Below, piece by piece: positions 1 through 8,332 of a DNA stretch of 25,759 bases; positions within the stretch are counted from its first letter, which is position 1; each line of letters opens with the position of its first letter. Source of the DNA: a virus. Where the stretch lies: IMG/VR virus record IMGVR_UViG_3300046011_002513, positions 1 through 25,759 of that record, one strand, 5' to 3'. The notes under the pieces are model-generated. The model did not search any database and was not told the origin of the DNA. It was given only the letters and a program-made list of their open reading frames with translations. The position numbers and the translations under genes were made by a program.

Positions 1-1
1 G

Positions 2-1255
2 AGGCCGAAGTGGTTGCAGCAAGGTGTTGTCGAATGGAACAAAGGTTCGTTTGTTCTAGAAAATCAATCTCGTGTCATCGCAGCAGCAACATCATCTGAC
101 TCTATTCGTGGTTACGCAATCAACCTATTGTTTATTGACGAAGCAGCGTTTATTGAAAATTGGGATGAGTTCTTCAACTCAACCTTTCCCACTATTTCTT
201 CCGGGGAAACTACTAAGGTTGTGTTGGTGTCTACGCCGAATGGTATGAACCACTTTTACAAAACGTGGGACTACGCACTCCAGGGCAAAAACGAATACAA
301 CCCGATCAAAGTTATGTGGTATGACGTTCCGGGTCGTGATGACTCATGGAAAGAAAAAACACTCGCAGCAATGTCATTCGACTACGAAAAGTTCTCACAG
401 GAACACGAAGTCGAATTCTTAGGTTCGTCTGGCACACTGATTGCTGGATGGAAATTGAAAGAATTGGTTGTGAAACCTGCACTGTTTGCTCGTAATGGTA
501 TGTATATCTACGAAGAAAAACAACCAGGAAAAGTTTACGTTTGCGTTGTTGACGTTTCACACGGAAAAGGTCTTGACTATTCTGCGTTCCATATTGTTGA
601 CGTTTCGCAGATGCCATACAAACAAGTTGTTGCGTTCAGAAACAACACGATTAGTCCTATCGAATACGCTGAAACTGTTGCCCGTGTATGTAGAATGTAT
701 AATGAAGCAGCAGTCCTTGTCGAAACTAACGACATAGGTGGTCAAGTTGTAGATAGCATATATAATGATTACGAATATGAAAACATACTTTACACTGCAG
801 CATCAGGTCGTGCAGGTAAGCAAATTTCAAATGGTTTTGGTTCACAGAATGCTGAAAGAGGTGTAAGGACAACCAAAGTCATAAAATCAGTCGGTTGTTC
901 TCTGTTGAAACTTCTGATTGAACAAAACCAACTTATAATAAATGACCACAATACGATACTTGAGTTGACAACCTTTTCTCGCAAAGGTAGTAGTTATGAA
1001 GCAGAGCCAGGAAATCATGATGACTTAGTCATGCCTTTGGTTTTGTTTGCATGGATGTCTGATCAAAATTATTTCAAAGAAATGACAGACATCAACACAC
1101 TACAAAAATTGCGTGAAAAATCTGAAGAAGAATTGATGAGTGACTTATTACCTTACGGGTTTTTAGACGATGGGAATGACAATGAAGCTGTAAATGAATT
1201 AGGTATTGACGTAGAGTCACCTCATTGGATGCGTATAGCTAGTATGTGGGATTGA
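2..1255 (+). CDS. 17: Terminase large subunit, C-terminal part (gp17-like), 5' truncated
   Basis: The large terminase is the ATPase-nuclease motor that pumps DNA into the prohead and cuts the concatemer. The reading frame is open from base 2, so the N-terminus with the Walker A motif lies outside the window. Visible are a Walker B motif (LLFIDEAAF, acidic pair at bases 137-142) and the RuvC-like nuclease domain. Its expected acidic residues are the Asp in VVDVSHG (551-553), the Glu in VETND (722-724) and the Asp pair in GNHDDL (1019-1024), matching the spacing of the T4 gp17 metal ligands. The gene is followed by the tail sheath gene, as in T4. Identification is firm; only the start is missing. 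Confidence 0.95.
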   Translation, partial: RPKWLQQGVVEWNKGSFVLENQSRVIAAATSSDSIRGYAINLLFIDEAAFIENWDEFFNSTFPTISSGETTKVVLVSTPNGMNHFYKTWDYALQGKNEYNPIKVMWYDVPGRDDSWKEKTLAAMSFDYEKFSQEHEVEFLGSSGTLIAGWKLKELVVKPALFARNGMYIYEEKQPGKVYVCVVDVSHGKGLDYSAFHIVDVSQMPYKQVVAFRNNTISPIEYAETVARVCRMYNEAAVLVETNDIGGQVVDSIYNDYEYENILYTAASGRAGKQISNGFGSQNAERGVRTTKVIKSVGCSLLKLLIEQNQLIINDHNTILELTTFSRKGSSYEAEPGNHDDLVMPLVLFAWMSDQNYFKEMTDINTLQKLREKSEEELMSDLLPYGFLDDGNDNEAVNELGIDVESPHWMRIASMWD

Positions 1256-1267
1256 ATCTAGTGCATT

Positions 1268-1275
1268 TATAAATA
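1268..1275 (+). promoter_or_regulatory. Late promoter upstream of gene 18 (TATAAATA)
   Basis: An exact match to the T4 late -10 box TATAAATA lies between the terminase stop and the sheath start, 42 bases before the ATG. In T4 this box is read by the gp55 sigma factor, and a gp55 gene is present in this window. No -35 element is expected. Confidence 0.75.
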
Positions 1276-1317
1276 AAGAGAATATCTTATAATAAACCTT
1301 TGAAAAAGGAGAATCCT

Positions 1318-3618
1318 ATGTCATTCCAAATAAGTGCGGGCATCAATGTTAGTGAAGTTGACTTAACTACTATTGTTCCTGCGGTGTCAACGACAGATGG
1401 CGCTATTGCAGGTGTCTTTCGTTGGGGACCTGTAGAACAGAGAGTGTTGATAGACAACGAAAACTCTCTAGCAAGTCGTTTCGGTAAACCTACAAATTTA
1501 AATGCAGAAACATGGTTGACTGCTGCTAGCTTTTTGAGCTACGGAAATCGCTTGCATGTTTCTAGAGCTGCAAACACAACAGGCACATCACCTATTGCAA
1601 CTTCTGCAACAGTTTCTTTAAACCAAGCAAACGTAACAGTTGCTAGCACCACAGGCATTACTAATGGCATGGTTGTTGTTGCGTCTACTAATAACTCGAT
1701 AGCAGCGGGCACCAGAGTCGTTAACGTAGTTAACAGCACAGTATTCGTGCTAGCTTCAAACTCTGCAGCAGTTTTGGGCTCAACAGGCGGAACAATCCAA
1801 CTTGCAAGCGACACTGCTTTCACTGCAATTGCAAACAGCGGTTCTGTTGCAAACCTATCAGGTCAAATCGTCAAAAACCGTGAAGATTTTGACGCAAAAG
1901 ATATATCATCATACGACACTGATGTGCATTTTGTTGCAAGATTCCCAGGTGAAATCGGTAACAGTTTGAGAATTTCTGTCTGTGCTGATGCGGTCGGATA
2001 CACATCCGCAATCGACATTTCAAATAGCACTTATGCAGTTTCTAACGGAACAACTACAAAATCTACTGTAGTGACTGCTCCTGTAAATAGCACAAATGCT
2101 ACAGTTACTGTTACAGTAGCATCAACTGATTTTGCTTCTTCTAATACAGACGCGAACACAACCGTATGGTCACTTTACAATTCATTGAACTTGACAGATA
2201 GAGTTGAAGTAGGAACGCAGAAATTGAAAATTGCGTCACTATCTTCACCGAGTGTTTCTGGTAACACCACTAACGCAGTTGCTACATTTACTATGACATT
2301 TGATGAACCTGTCAAGCAAATTTCAAACGTAACCATCAATACCACACTAAATCGTTTCTGGGAATTCTATAATACATTTGACACCGCGCCTGCTAAGTCC
2401 GAATACCAATTGAATTTCGGAAATACAGCAGTTAACGCTGATGAAATGCATGTGGTTGTTGTTGACGAAATGGGTAAGGTCTCAGGTGTTCCTGGAACCA
2501 TCCTTGAAGTTTACAGCGGAATTTCTCGTGCGACAGATTCAAAGACAATTGATGGTGCTGCAAACTACTATAAAGACATCATAAATGAAAATTCTGCATA
2601 TGTATATGCAATCAATGATTTGTCAGGCGCTGCATCAGATACAGCTTCACAATTGAGATCAACAACTGTTGACGTTGCGAGTTATAACTTCGTAATGGGC
2701 AGAGACGGCGCAGATGAATCTACAATCAGTTTGACCAATCTTGCTAGATCATATGATCAATTCTTGTCACCAGAAGATGTTGACATTTCATTGATCTTGA
2801 CTGGTAAGACGATTGACAACTCAGGTCAACTAGCAAATTATCTAATCGACAATTTAGCTGAAGTCAGAAAAGATTGTGTTGTTTTCGTTTCTCCGCCAAA
2901 GTCAGATGTTATCGGCAAAACAGGAAGCGAAGCCGCTGATGCGATTGTTACAACAAGAAATAACCTCCGTTCAACATCATACGCTGTATTGGATTCAGGT
3001 TACAAATACATGTATGATCGCTATAACGATTTGTATCGTTGGGTTCCTTTGAACGGTGACATTGCAGGTCTATGTGCAAGAACTGATATTACGAATGATC
3101 CGTGGTGGTCACCTGCAGGATTGAACAGAGGTCAAATTAAAAATCTCGTCAAACTTGCATACAACCCATCTAAAGCAGATCGTGACACGCTATACAAAAA
3201 TGGTGTAAACCCTGTCGTGACATTCCCAGGTCAAGGCACACTATTGTATGGTGACAAGACTCTTCTAGGAAAATCTTCTGCGTTTGACAGAATTAACGTG
3301 AGAAGATTGTTTATTGTTCTAGAAAAGGCAATTTCTCGCTCTGCAAGAAGCACTTTGTTTGAGTTCAACGATGTATTCACTCGTTCACAATTCAAAAACT
3401 TGATAACACCTTATTTGGCAGATGTTCAGGGTCGTAGAGGTATCACTGATTTCTTGGTTGTCTGTGACGAAACAAACAACACACCTGAAGTGATTGATCG
3501 TAACGAATTTGTAGGTGACATCTACATTAAACCTGCTCGTTCCATCAATTTCATTCAGTTGAACTTTGTTGCTGTTAGAACAGGTGTTGCATTCTCTGAA
3601 GTCGTCGGACAATTCTGA
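1318..3618 (+). CDS. 18: Tail sheath protein (gp18-like)
   Basis: This is the contractile sheath subunit that surrounds the tail tube and shortens at DNA injection. The ATG at 1318 is chosen because AAGGAG (1306-1311) sits 6 bases upstream; an upstream in-frame TTG at 1300 has no ribosome site. The protein is 766 residues against 659 for T4 gp18. The N-terminus (GINVSEVDLTT, then AGVFRWGPVEQ) and C-terminus (INVRRLFIVLEKAIS, then INFIQLNFVAVRTGV) carry the typical sheath polymerisation regions. Residues about 95-330 are rich in Ser, Thr, Asn, Ala and Val and look like inserted beta-structure. They include a TTGITNGMVV...GT.V.NV..STVFVLAS segment that resembles a beta module seen in other virion proteins. 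The gene has its own late promoter and lies 30 bases before the tube gene. Confidence 0.93.
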   Translation: MSFQISAGINVSEVDLTTIVPAVSTTDGAIAGVFRWGPVEQRVLIDNENSLASRFGKPTNLNAETWLTAASFLSYGNRLHVSRAANTTGTSPIATSATVSLNQANVTVASTTGITNGMVVVASTNNSIAAGTRVVNVVNSTVFVLASNSAAVLGSTGGTIQLASDTAFTAIANSGSVANLSGQIVKNREDFDAKDISSYDTDVHFVARFPGEIGNSLRISVCADAVGYTSAIDISNSTYAVSNGTTTKSTVVTAPVNSTNATVTVTVASTDFASSNTDANTTVWSLYNSLNLTDRVEVGTQKLKIASLSSPSVSGNTTNAVATFTMTFDEPVKQISNVTINTTLNRFWEFYNTFDTAPAKSEYQLNFGNTAVNADEMHVVVVDEMGKVSGVPGTILEVYSGISRATDSKTIDGAANYYKDIINENSAYVYAINDLSGAASDTASQLRSTTVDVASYNFVMGRDGADESTISLTNLARSYDQFLSPEDVDISLILTGKTIDNSGQLANYLIDNLAEVRKDCVVFVSPPKSDVIGKTGSEAADAIVTTRNNLRSTSYAVLDSGYKYMYDRYNDLYRWVPLNGDIAGLCARTDITNDPWWSPAGLNRGQIKNLVKLAYNPSKADRDTLYKNGVNPVVTFPGQGTLLYGDKTLLGKSSAFDRINVRRLFIVLEKAISRSARSTLFEFNDVFTRSQFKNLITPYLADVQGRRGITDFLVVCDETNNTPEVIDRNEFVGDIYIKPARSINFIQLNFVAVRTGVAFSEVVGQF

Positions 3619-3624
3619 TAAATA
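3617..3624 (+). promoter_or_regulatory. Probable late promoter upstream of gene 19 (GATAAATA)
   Basis: GATAAATA differs from the T4 late consensus at one base and overlaps the gene 18 stop codon. It ends 24 bases before the gene 19 ATG, similar to the other late boxes here. The same octamer also occurs by chance inside coding regions, so confidence is moderate. Confidence 0.5.
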
Positions 3625-3648
3625 AAAGAAAAGGAATAGGAGAACAAC

Positions 3649-4254
3649 ATGCCTTTTAACATTAACACATTCAGATCACAAGGTCTTGTCAATGGCGGCG
3701 CTCGTCCGTCATTGTTCGACGTTGAAATTAGTTATAATGGGTTAGAGCAATTGAAGTTTGTCGCAAGGGCTTCACAATTGCCTGCTATGACTATCGGTGA
3801 CATTCAAATTCCTTACTTCGGAAGAAAAATCAAGTTGGCGGGTGACAGAACATTCGCTGACTGGTCTATCACTGTTATGAACGATGAAGATTTCAAAGTT
3901 CGTGCCAGATTCGAAGAATGGTCAAACAGAATTAACACTCTCGTCACAAACGTAAACGCTGCGGGTGCAAGCCCTCTACTTTACAAATCTACTGCGATTG
4001 TAAGACAGTATTCAAAGGCTGGTAAGTCTGGCGAAAATATCGGTAAGCCGATTCGTTCTTATAAATTCATCGGCATTTTCCCGACTCAAATTGACGCAAT
4101 CAATCTTGATTGGGAAACAACAAACCAGATTGAAACTTTCGACGTTACATTCTCATACGACTGGTGGGAACCATACACTGAAGAAAATACCACAGGCGCA
4201 GTCCCATACAATATTAGTCAGCCAGGTCCTGGCTTCTCTACTTCTCGTAGCTAA
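3649..4254 (+). CDS. 19: Tail tube protein (gp19-like)
   Basis: This is the subunit of the inner tail tube through which DNA passes. At 201 residues it is somewhat longer than T4 gp19 (163). Recognisable parts are the N-terminal FNINTFRSQGL followed by ARPSLFDVEI, the segment FVARASQLPAMTIGDIQIPYFGRKIKLAGDR, and FADWSITVMNDEDF with RARFEEW, all typical of the gp19 tube family. It ends with a beta-rich stretch and a Gly/Ser-rich tail. AGGAG at 3638-3642 supports the ATG. It follows the sheath gene and is closed by a strong terminator, so sheath and tube probably form a late transcription unit of their own. Confidence 0.93.
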   Translation: MPFNINTFRSQGLVNGGARPSLFDVEISYNGLEQLKFVARASQLPAMTIGDIQIPYFGRKIKLAGDRTFADWSITVMNDEDFKVRARFEEWSNRINTLVTNVNAAGASPLLYKSTAIVRQYSKAGKSGENIGKPIRSYKFIGIFPTQIDAINLDWETTNQIETFDVTFSYDWWEPYTEENTTGAVPYNISQPGPGFSTSRS

Positions 4255-4299
4255 TTAAAATTTAGCCTCTGATATGAACTAACATTTTTGTTTATACGA

Positions 4300-4330
4300 G
4301 GGGCTATCATGTCCGCATGATAGCCCCTTT
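4300..4330 (+). terminator. Strong intrinsic terminator after gene 19
   Basis: A perfect 12-base-pair stem (GGGGCTATCATG, 4300-4311, with CATGATAGCCCC, 4316-4327) closes a TCCG tetraloop and is followed at once by TTTT. It lies in the 94-base gap between tube and portal genes. No late box is seen between it and the portal, so portal expression probably depends on read-through. Confidence 0.9.
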
Positions 4331-4348
4331 TAATTTGAAGGAAATTAA

Positions 4349-5959
4349 ATGGCCAGCTTATTTGGTTTTGAAATTAGAAGAAAACAGGAAACAAGTGACC
4401 TGCCATCTTTTACTCCCGAGTATAAGGATGACGGGGCAGTTGTCGTTGCTGCTGGTGGCCAATATGGAACATACATTGATCTTGATGGCACTGTTAGAAC
4501 AGAAGCAGAATTAGTATCTAAATATCGTGAAATGGCCCAACAACCAGAAATTGATTCTGCTATTGAAGACATTGTAAACGACTCGATAGTCAATGAAGAA
4601 AATGTCAAAACAGTTGAATTGGTTTTAGATGATGTTAAAATTGCAAACAACGTCAAAAAAGCTATCACAACTGAATTTGATAATATATTGAATTTGCTAG
4701 ATTTCAACAAATATTCATATGACATTTTCAAAAAATGGTATATTGATGGTCGACTATATTATCATGTTATTATTGATGACAAGAAACTCAATGACGGTAT
4801 CAAAGAACTCAGATACATTGACCCGAGAAAAATCAGAAAAATTCGTGAAATTTCAAAAAAACGCGACAAATCTGACCCCAACGCATCCCCCATTCAGAAA
4901 ACTGCCGCCGAATACTATGTCTATAATGACAAAGGATTTCAAGCACGTGCAGGTGCTCAAGCAGCAATGGGATCCACAAACGGTTTGCGTATTGCGAAAG
5001 ACTCAATCGTTCATGTCACATCAGGTTTAACTGATCGTGATGGCACAATGGTTTTGAGTTACATGCACAAAGCAATCAAACCGATGAACCAACTCCGTGC
5101 ATTAGAAGATGCAACGTTAATCTATCGTTTAACTAGAGCGCCTGAGCGTTTGATTTTCTACGTTGACGTAGGTAACCTTCCGAAAATGAAGGCAGAACAA
5201 TATTTACGTGACATGATGACTCGCTATAAGTCACGCCTAGTTTACGATTCTAATACTGGCGAAATCCGTGATGATCGCAAAATGATGACCATGACAGAGA
5301 ATTATTGGATGGCTCGTCGTGAAGGTGCGCGAGGAACGGAAATCACATCATTACCTGCAGGTCAGAATCTCGGGGAATTAGAGGATGTTAAATACTTCCA
5401 GAGAAGATTGTTCAGATCACTCAATGTTCCTTTCAGCAGATTAGATCCTGAGTCACAATACCAACTCGGTCGTGCATCAGAAATAACTAGAGAAGAAGTT
5501 AAATTTGCTAGATTCATTGATCGTCTCCGCGCAAGATTCTCAGATTTGTTTATTGGTTGTCTTGAAAAGCAATTAATTTTGAAAAAAATTATGACACCTG
5601 AAGAGTGGGATGATTTTTCAAAACAATTTAGATTCAAGTTTGCTCGTGACAGTTTCTTTGCCGAATCTAAAGAGATGGAAATTCTCAATGATCGTATTAA
5701 CGCATTGAATAACATTTCACCTTATGCAGGAAAATACTACTCACATGAATGGATTCGTAAAAATGTCCTTCGTCAAACTGATGACGAAATTGAAGAGATT
5801 GATGAGCAAATTCAACAAGAAATGAACAATCCTCAATACCCACAGTTGGGCCCGGATGGACAACCAATAGAACAACAACCCGAGGAAGGTCCGACAGAAA
5901 CACCGAGCGGCGCGTCAATGCCTCCGCAAGCGCCAACTCAACCACAATTAGGAGTTTAA
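4349..5959 (+). CDS. 20: Portal protein (gp20-like)
   Basis: The portal forms the dodecameric ring at the head vertex that starts head assembly, docks the terminase and passes DNA. The 536-residue length fits the family (T4 gp20 is 524). Diagnostic regions include YREMAQQPEIDSAIEDIVND near residue 60, YIDGRLYYHVIID, ELRYIDPRKIRKIRE, and a central LEDATLIYRLTRAPERLIFYVD followed by VGNLPKMKAEQYL. Further on come GELEDVKYFQRRLFRSLNVPFSRL and RASEITREEVKFARFI. The C-terminal tail is rich in Pro and Gln. AAGGAA at 4338-4343 precedes the ATG. The gene starts just after the terminator, and the prohead core gene begins 6 bases after its stop. Confidence 0.95.
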   Translation: MASLFGFEIRRKQETSDLPSFTPEYKDDGAVVVAAGGQYGTYIDLDGTVRTEAELVSKYREMAQQPEIDSAIEDIVNDSIVNEENVKTVELVLDDVKIANNVKKAITTEFDNILNLLDFNKYSYDIFKKWYIDGRLYYHVIIDDKKLNDGIKELRYIDPRKIRKIREISKKRDKSDPNASPIQKTAAEYYVYNDKGFQARAGAQAAMGSTNGLRIAKDSIVHVTSGLTDRDGTMVLSYMHKAIKPMNQLRALEDATLIYRLTRAPERLIFYVDVGNLPKMKAEQYLRDMMTRYKSRLVYDSNTGEIRDDRKMMTMTENYWMARREGARGTEITSLPAGQNLGELEDVKYFQRRLFRSLNVPFSRLDPESQYQLGRASEITREEVKFARFIDRLRARFSDLFIGCLEKQLILKKIMTPEEWDDFSKQFRFKFARDSFFAESKEMEILNDRINALNNISPYAGKYYSHEWIRKNVLRQTDDEIEEIDEQIQQEMNNPQYPQLGPDGQPIEQQPEEGPTETPSGASMPPQAPTQPQLGV

Positions 5960-5965
5960 TGTATC

Positions 5966-6304
5966 ATGAGTGATAAATATAACATTGAAGATATTATCAA
6001 TTTTTCAGCGACGGAAAACCCTTTGAATGTCAAGCAAGCAGTTGATTCATTGATGTTGTCAAAGATTCATGCTGCTATTGAAGGCAAGAAAAGAGAAGTC
6101 GCAATGTCTATGTTCGGCGGCGAAGGTAAAGAAGAAGCCGGATGGGACGATGAGAAATGGGAAGATGATGAAGAAGATGAAATAGAGGACGATGAAGAGT
6201 TCGACATTTCTGATGATGACCTTGATGATCTATTGAGTGATTTAGACGATATTGACGATGTAGACCTTGAAGATGACGAAACTTCGGATTCAGAGGAAAA
6301 ATAA
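5966..6304 (+). CDS. 67: Acidic prohead core protein (gp67-like)
   Basis: This 112-residue protein has a short helical N-terminal half (NPLNVKQAVDSLMLSKIHAAIEGKKREVAMSMF) and a very acidic C-terminal half made mostly of Asp and Glu from about residue 58. That layout, and its place between portal and protease genes, match T4 gp67, a minor core protein that is cleaved into internal peptide. T4 gp67 is 80 residues. AGGAG at 5950-5954 lies 11 bases before the ATG. Sequence identity cannot be judged because of the biased composition, so the call rests on composition plus position. Confidence 0.75.
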   Translation: MSDKYNIEDIINFSATENPLNVKQAVDSLMLSKIHAAIEGKKREVAMSMFGGEGKEEAGWDDEKWEDDEEDEIEDDEEFDISDDDLDDLLSDLDDIDDVDLEDDETSDSEEK

Positions 6305-6306
6305 AA

Positions 6307-7224
6307 ATGGCAAAGTCATTAGACAACATTCTAGGTGGTTATACACCTAAAGCAAAGGGCGAACAAGAATTCGTCGCAAAACACGAAATTAAAGTCACGC
6401 CAGATGCTAACAAGAATGGCGATGATGTATTTAAGGCCTCGAAGGTAAAAACTGTCAAGCGTTCTCCTGAACGTCACGGCTATGATAAACCGCAGGACGA
6501 AAAAGTCCATGAGGAAATCATGACTTCTGCGGACAAGAAAAAAGAAAAGAAGTTGAAAGCAAAGTATGATGACTCAGGAATGAAGTCGTCAATGCAAAAG
6601 CAATACGGCGCTGAAAAAGGCAAGCAAGTTTACTTCGCAACCATTCGCAAGCAAGCAATGGAAGCTGTTGAAGTCACTGAAGGTTTGAAGTATGCACAAG
6701 TCGAACCCAAAGACGTAAAATCAGTTCTAGCAGCACATCGCGCAACTGGCGAATCTGCTCGTCATATGGGTGACGGTAAAATTGCATATTCTGGTAAAAA
6801 ACTTGTAACTTCACAAAATGAAGCAGTTGAAGTCGAGGAAGAAAAGAAGGGTCTTTATTACTACGTCAATCGTCGTAAGAGACTAGGTATCAGCAGACCC
6901 GCAGGTCACCCAAAGGCTCCGACCGCACAAGATTTCAAAAACGCAGCAAAAACTGCAAAGGAATCTGTTGAACTTGATGAAGGCGTTGCACAGGACGCAT
7001 ACAACACTCACCACAAGCGCGCAATGAAAGCAGTTGAAGACCTTGCAAAACATTTGATGAAGCACAAAGCAAACTGTGACAAATCAGACAGCAAATGGGC
7101 ACATTCTGACAACCTATGGCAAATGAAAAACATGTCTACTCAACTAGAGGACATGGTTCATAATATTGCTTCACAGAATGAACAATCTGCAGAACGCGAC
7201 AAAAATATGATTGGTAGGATCTAA
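6307..7224 (+). CDS. Lys/Glu-rich head-region protein, possible prohead core component
   Basis: Function is not established. This 305-residue charged protein occupies the place of T4 gene 68 (141 residues) but is twice as long and not clearly homologous. Visible segments are a basic N-terminus, GMKSSMQKQYGAEKGKQVYF at about 92-110, GLYYYVNRRKRLGISRPAG followed by HPKAPTAQDFK at about 182-210, and a helical C-terminus. Similar YG.EKG..V.(F/Y)AT and KAPT...F segments are, from memory, common in head-region proteins of marine T4-like phages. Candidate protease sites are VELDE|G after residue 225 and, more weakly, VEVTE|G after 125. These would fit a core protein processed during head maturation. 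The gene starts 2 bases after the gp67-like stop. Confidence 0.6.
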   Translation: MAKSLDNILGGYTPKAKGEQEFVAKHEIKVTPDANKNGDDVFKASKVKTVKRSPERHGYDKPQDEKVHEEIMTSADKKKEKKLKAKYDDSGMKSSMQKQYGAEKGKQVYFATIRKQAMEAVEVTEGLKYAQVEPKDVKSVLAAHRATGESARHMGDGKIAYSGKKLVTSQNEAVEVEEEKKGLYYYVNRRKRLGISRPAGHPKAPTAQDFKNAAKTAKESVELDEGVAQDAYNTHHKRAMKAVEDLAKHLMKHKANCDKSDSKWAHSDNLWQMKNMSTQLEDMVHNIASQNEQSAERDKNMIGRI

Positions 7225-7226
7225 TC

Positions 7227-7592
7227 ATGCCGATCATCAATAATAAAAAAGGTTTATCTGCAGTCGTTCATTTGACTTCAAATGCGACAATCACTATTGC
7301 TGGTAACAGTTCTGTTAGCAACGTTGCAATCGGTGATGAAACAGTAGTCGGCGCATATATTTCTCAAATCTGGTATGGCTCCGCAAACGGAGCGACTGGT
7401 TATTGGGAAGTCAAAAGAGGGTCAAACACTGTAGGTGTTTTCTCCGGAACAGGTTACATGGATTTTGCTGGCAACGGTATTGCGTTAAACAATGATTCTA
7501 CCGCGACGCTTGTTGCTAATTTGAATTCTGCTGCTGCAGGATTTATCGTTGTTGAATTGACAAAAAATCCTACAACTAGCGTTTATTCATAA
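7227..7592 (+). CDS. Small beta-rich head-region protein of unknown function
   Basis: This 121-residue protein has no recognised function. It is rich in Ser, Thr, Asn, Gly, Ala and Val and reads as alternating beta strands: AVVHLTSNATITIAGNSSV, GAYISQIWYGS, GYWEVKRGSNTVGVFSGTGY, TLVANLNSAAAGFIVVEL. It has no membrane segment and no signal peptide. It lies two bases after the core-like gene and 11 bases before the protease gene, inside the head assembly block, so a virion part such as a decoration or accessory protein is a reasonable inference. I recall similar small proteins at this position in marine T4-like phages but cannot confirm it here. Confidence 0.6.
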   Translation: MPIINNKKGLSAVVHLTSNATITIAGNSSVSNVAIGDETVVGAYISQIWYGSANGATGYWEVKRGSNTVGVFSGTGYMDFAGNGIALNNDSTATLVANLNSAAAGFIVVELTKNPTTSVYS

Positions 7593-7603
7593 GGTATAAA
7601 GAC

Positions 7604-8275
7604 ATGAAGTTAATTTTAGAAGATATCGAAGATGTAAAGTATATCACCGAAAAGCGTGAAGACGGTAAGAAGAACCTATACATTGAAGGTATCTTCATGC
7701 AGGGTGGTATCAAAAATCGTAACGGAAGAATCTATCCTGTTGACGTTTTAGTCAATGAGGCGACCCGCTACACTAAATCATTGGTTGAAGCAAAACGAGC
7801 ATATGGTGAACTAGGTCATCCTAACGGTCCTTCAATCAACCTTGATCGCGTTTCACACAGAATAGTTGAATTGCGTCAAATTGACAAAACCGGAAATATT
7901 TACGGAAAAGCACAGATCCTCGACACTCCTATGGGCAACATTGCTCGTGGTATTATCGAATCTGGCGGTTCTCTAGGTGTATCATCTAGAGGCATGGGAA
8001 GCATCAAAGAGAGCAACGGCATCAAAGAAGTGCAATCTGACTTCTTCCTTGCAACGGCAGCTGATATTGTTGCAGATCCTTCTGCACCCGACGCTTTCGT
8101 CCAAGGCATCATGGAAGGTGTCGATTGGGTTTGGGATAATGGCATCCTGAAAGCACAGCAAATCGCTGCACACACGCAGCGTGAAATCAATGAGGCTTCT
8201 TCATCAAGAACATTGACTGGTGATAGAAAACTTGAAATTTTTGAGGCATTCTTGGACCGTTTGGTGCAGAAATAA
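7604..8275 (+). CDS. 21: Prohead core protease (gp21-like)
   Basis: This serine protease is built into the prohead core and cleaves scaffold, core and capsid proteins after L/I-x-E before DNA packaging. At 223 residues it matches T4 gp21 (212). The family landmarks are NRNGRIYPVDVL (residues 38-49), YGELGHP with the likely catalytic His72, and GGSLGVSSRGMG with the likely nucleophile among Ser127/128. FLATAADIVADPSAPDAFV follows. Near the C-terminus REINE|A (residue 197/198) matches the cleavage rule and could be the self-processing site. The gene lies directly before scaffold and capsid genes, the standard T4-like order. Confidence 0.93.
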   Translation: MKLILEDIEDVKYITEKREDGKKNLYIEGIFMQGGIKNRNGRIYPVDVLVNEATRYTKSLVEAKRAYGELGHPNGPSINLDRVSHRIVELRQIDKTGNIYGKAQILDTPMGNIARGIIESGGSLGVSSRGMGSIKESNGIKEVQSDFFLATAADIVADPSAPDAFVQGIMEGVDWVWDNGILKAQQIAAHTQREINEASSSRTLTGDRKLEIFEAFLDRLVQK

Positions 8276-8293
8276 TCTCTAATCAATCAATTT

Positions 8294-8301
8294 TATAAAT
8301 A
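8294..8301 (+). promoter_or_regulatory. Late promoter upstream of gene 22 (TATAAATA)
   Basis: An exact TATAAATA box lies in the 57-base gap between protease and scaffold genes, 31 bases before the scaffold ATG. It would allow separate strong late expression of scaffold. Confidence 0.8.
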
Positions 8302-8332
8302 ACTAAAACGTCAAATCAAAAGGAGCATTATA

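Noticed and set aside
1288-1293. TATAAT before the sheath gene
   Set aside because: No -35-like sequence at 16-18 bases upstream; the late box at 1268 explains the site better.
2737-2763. TTGACC followed by TATGAT in the sheath gene
   Set aside because: The spacer is only 15 bases and it lies in a late gene far from the next start.
4345-4731. 128-codon open frame on the - strand across the portal gene start
   Set aside because: It lies wholly antisense to a clear portal gene, has no ribosome site and no recognisable protein; it is a shadow frame.
5972-5979. GATAAATA resembling a late box in the gp67-like gene
   Set aside because: It lies just after the start codon in coding sequence, not upstream of a gene; the octamer also occurs in gp46, so it is likely chance.
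7900-8286. 128-codon - strand frame over the protease gene
   Set aside because: Antisense to conserved gp21 sequence with Ser/Cys-rich low-quality composition; a shadow frame.
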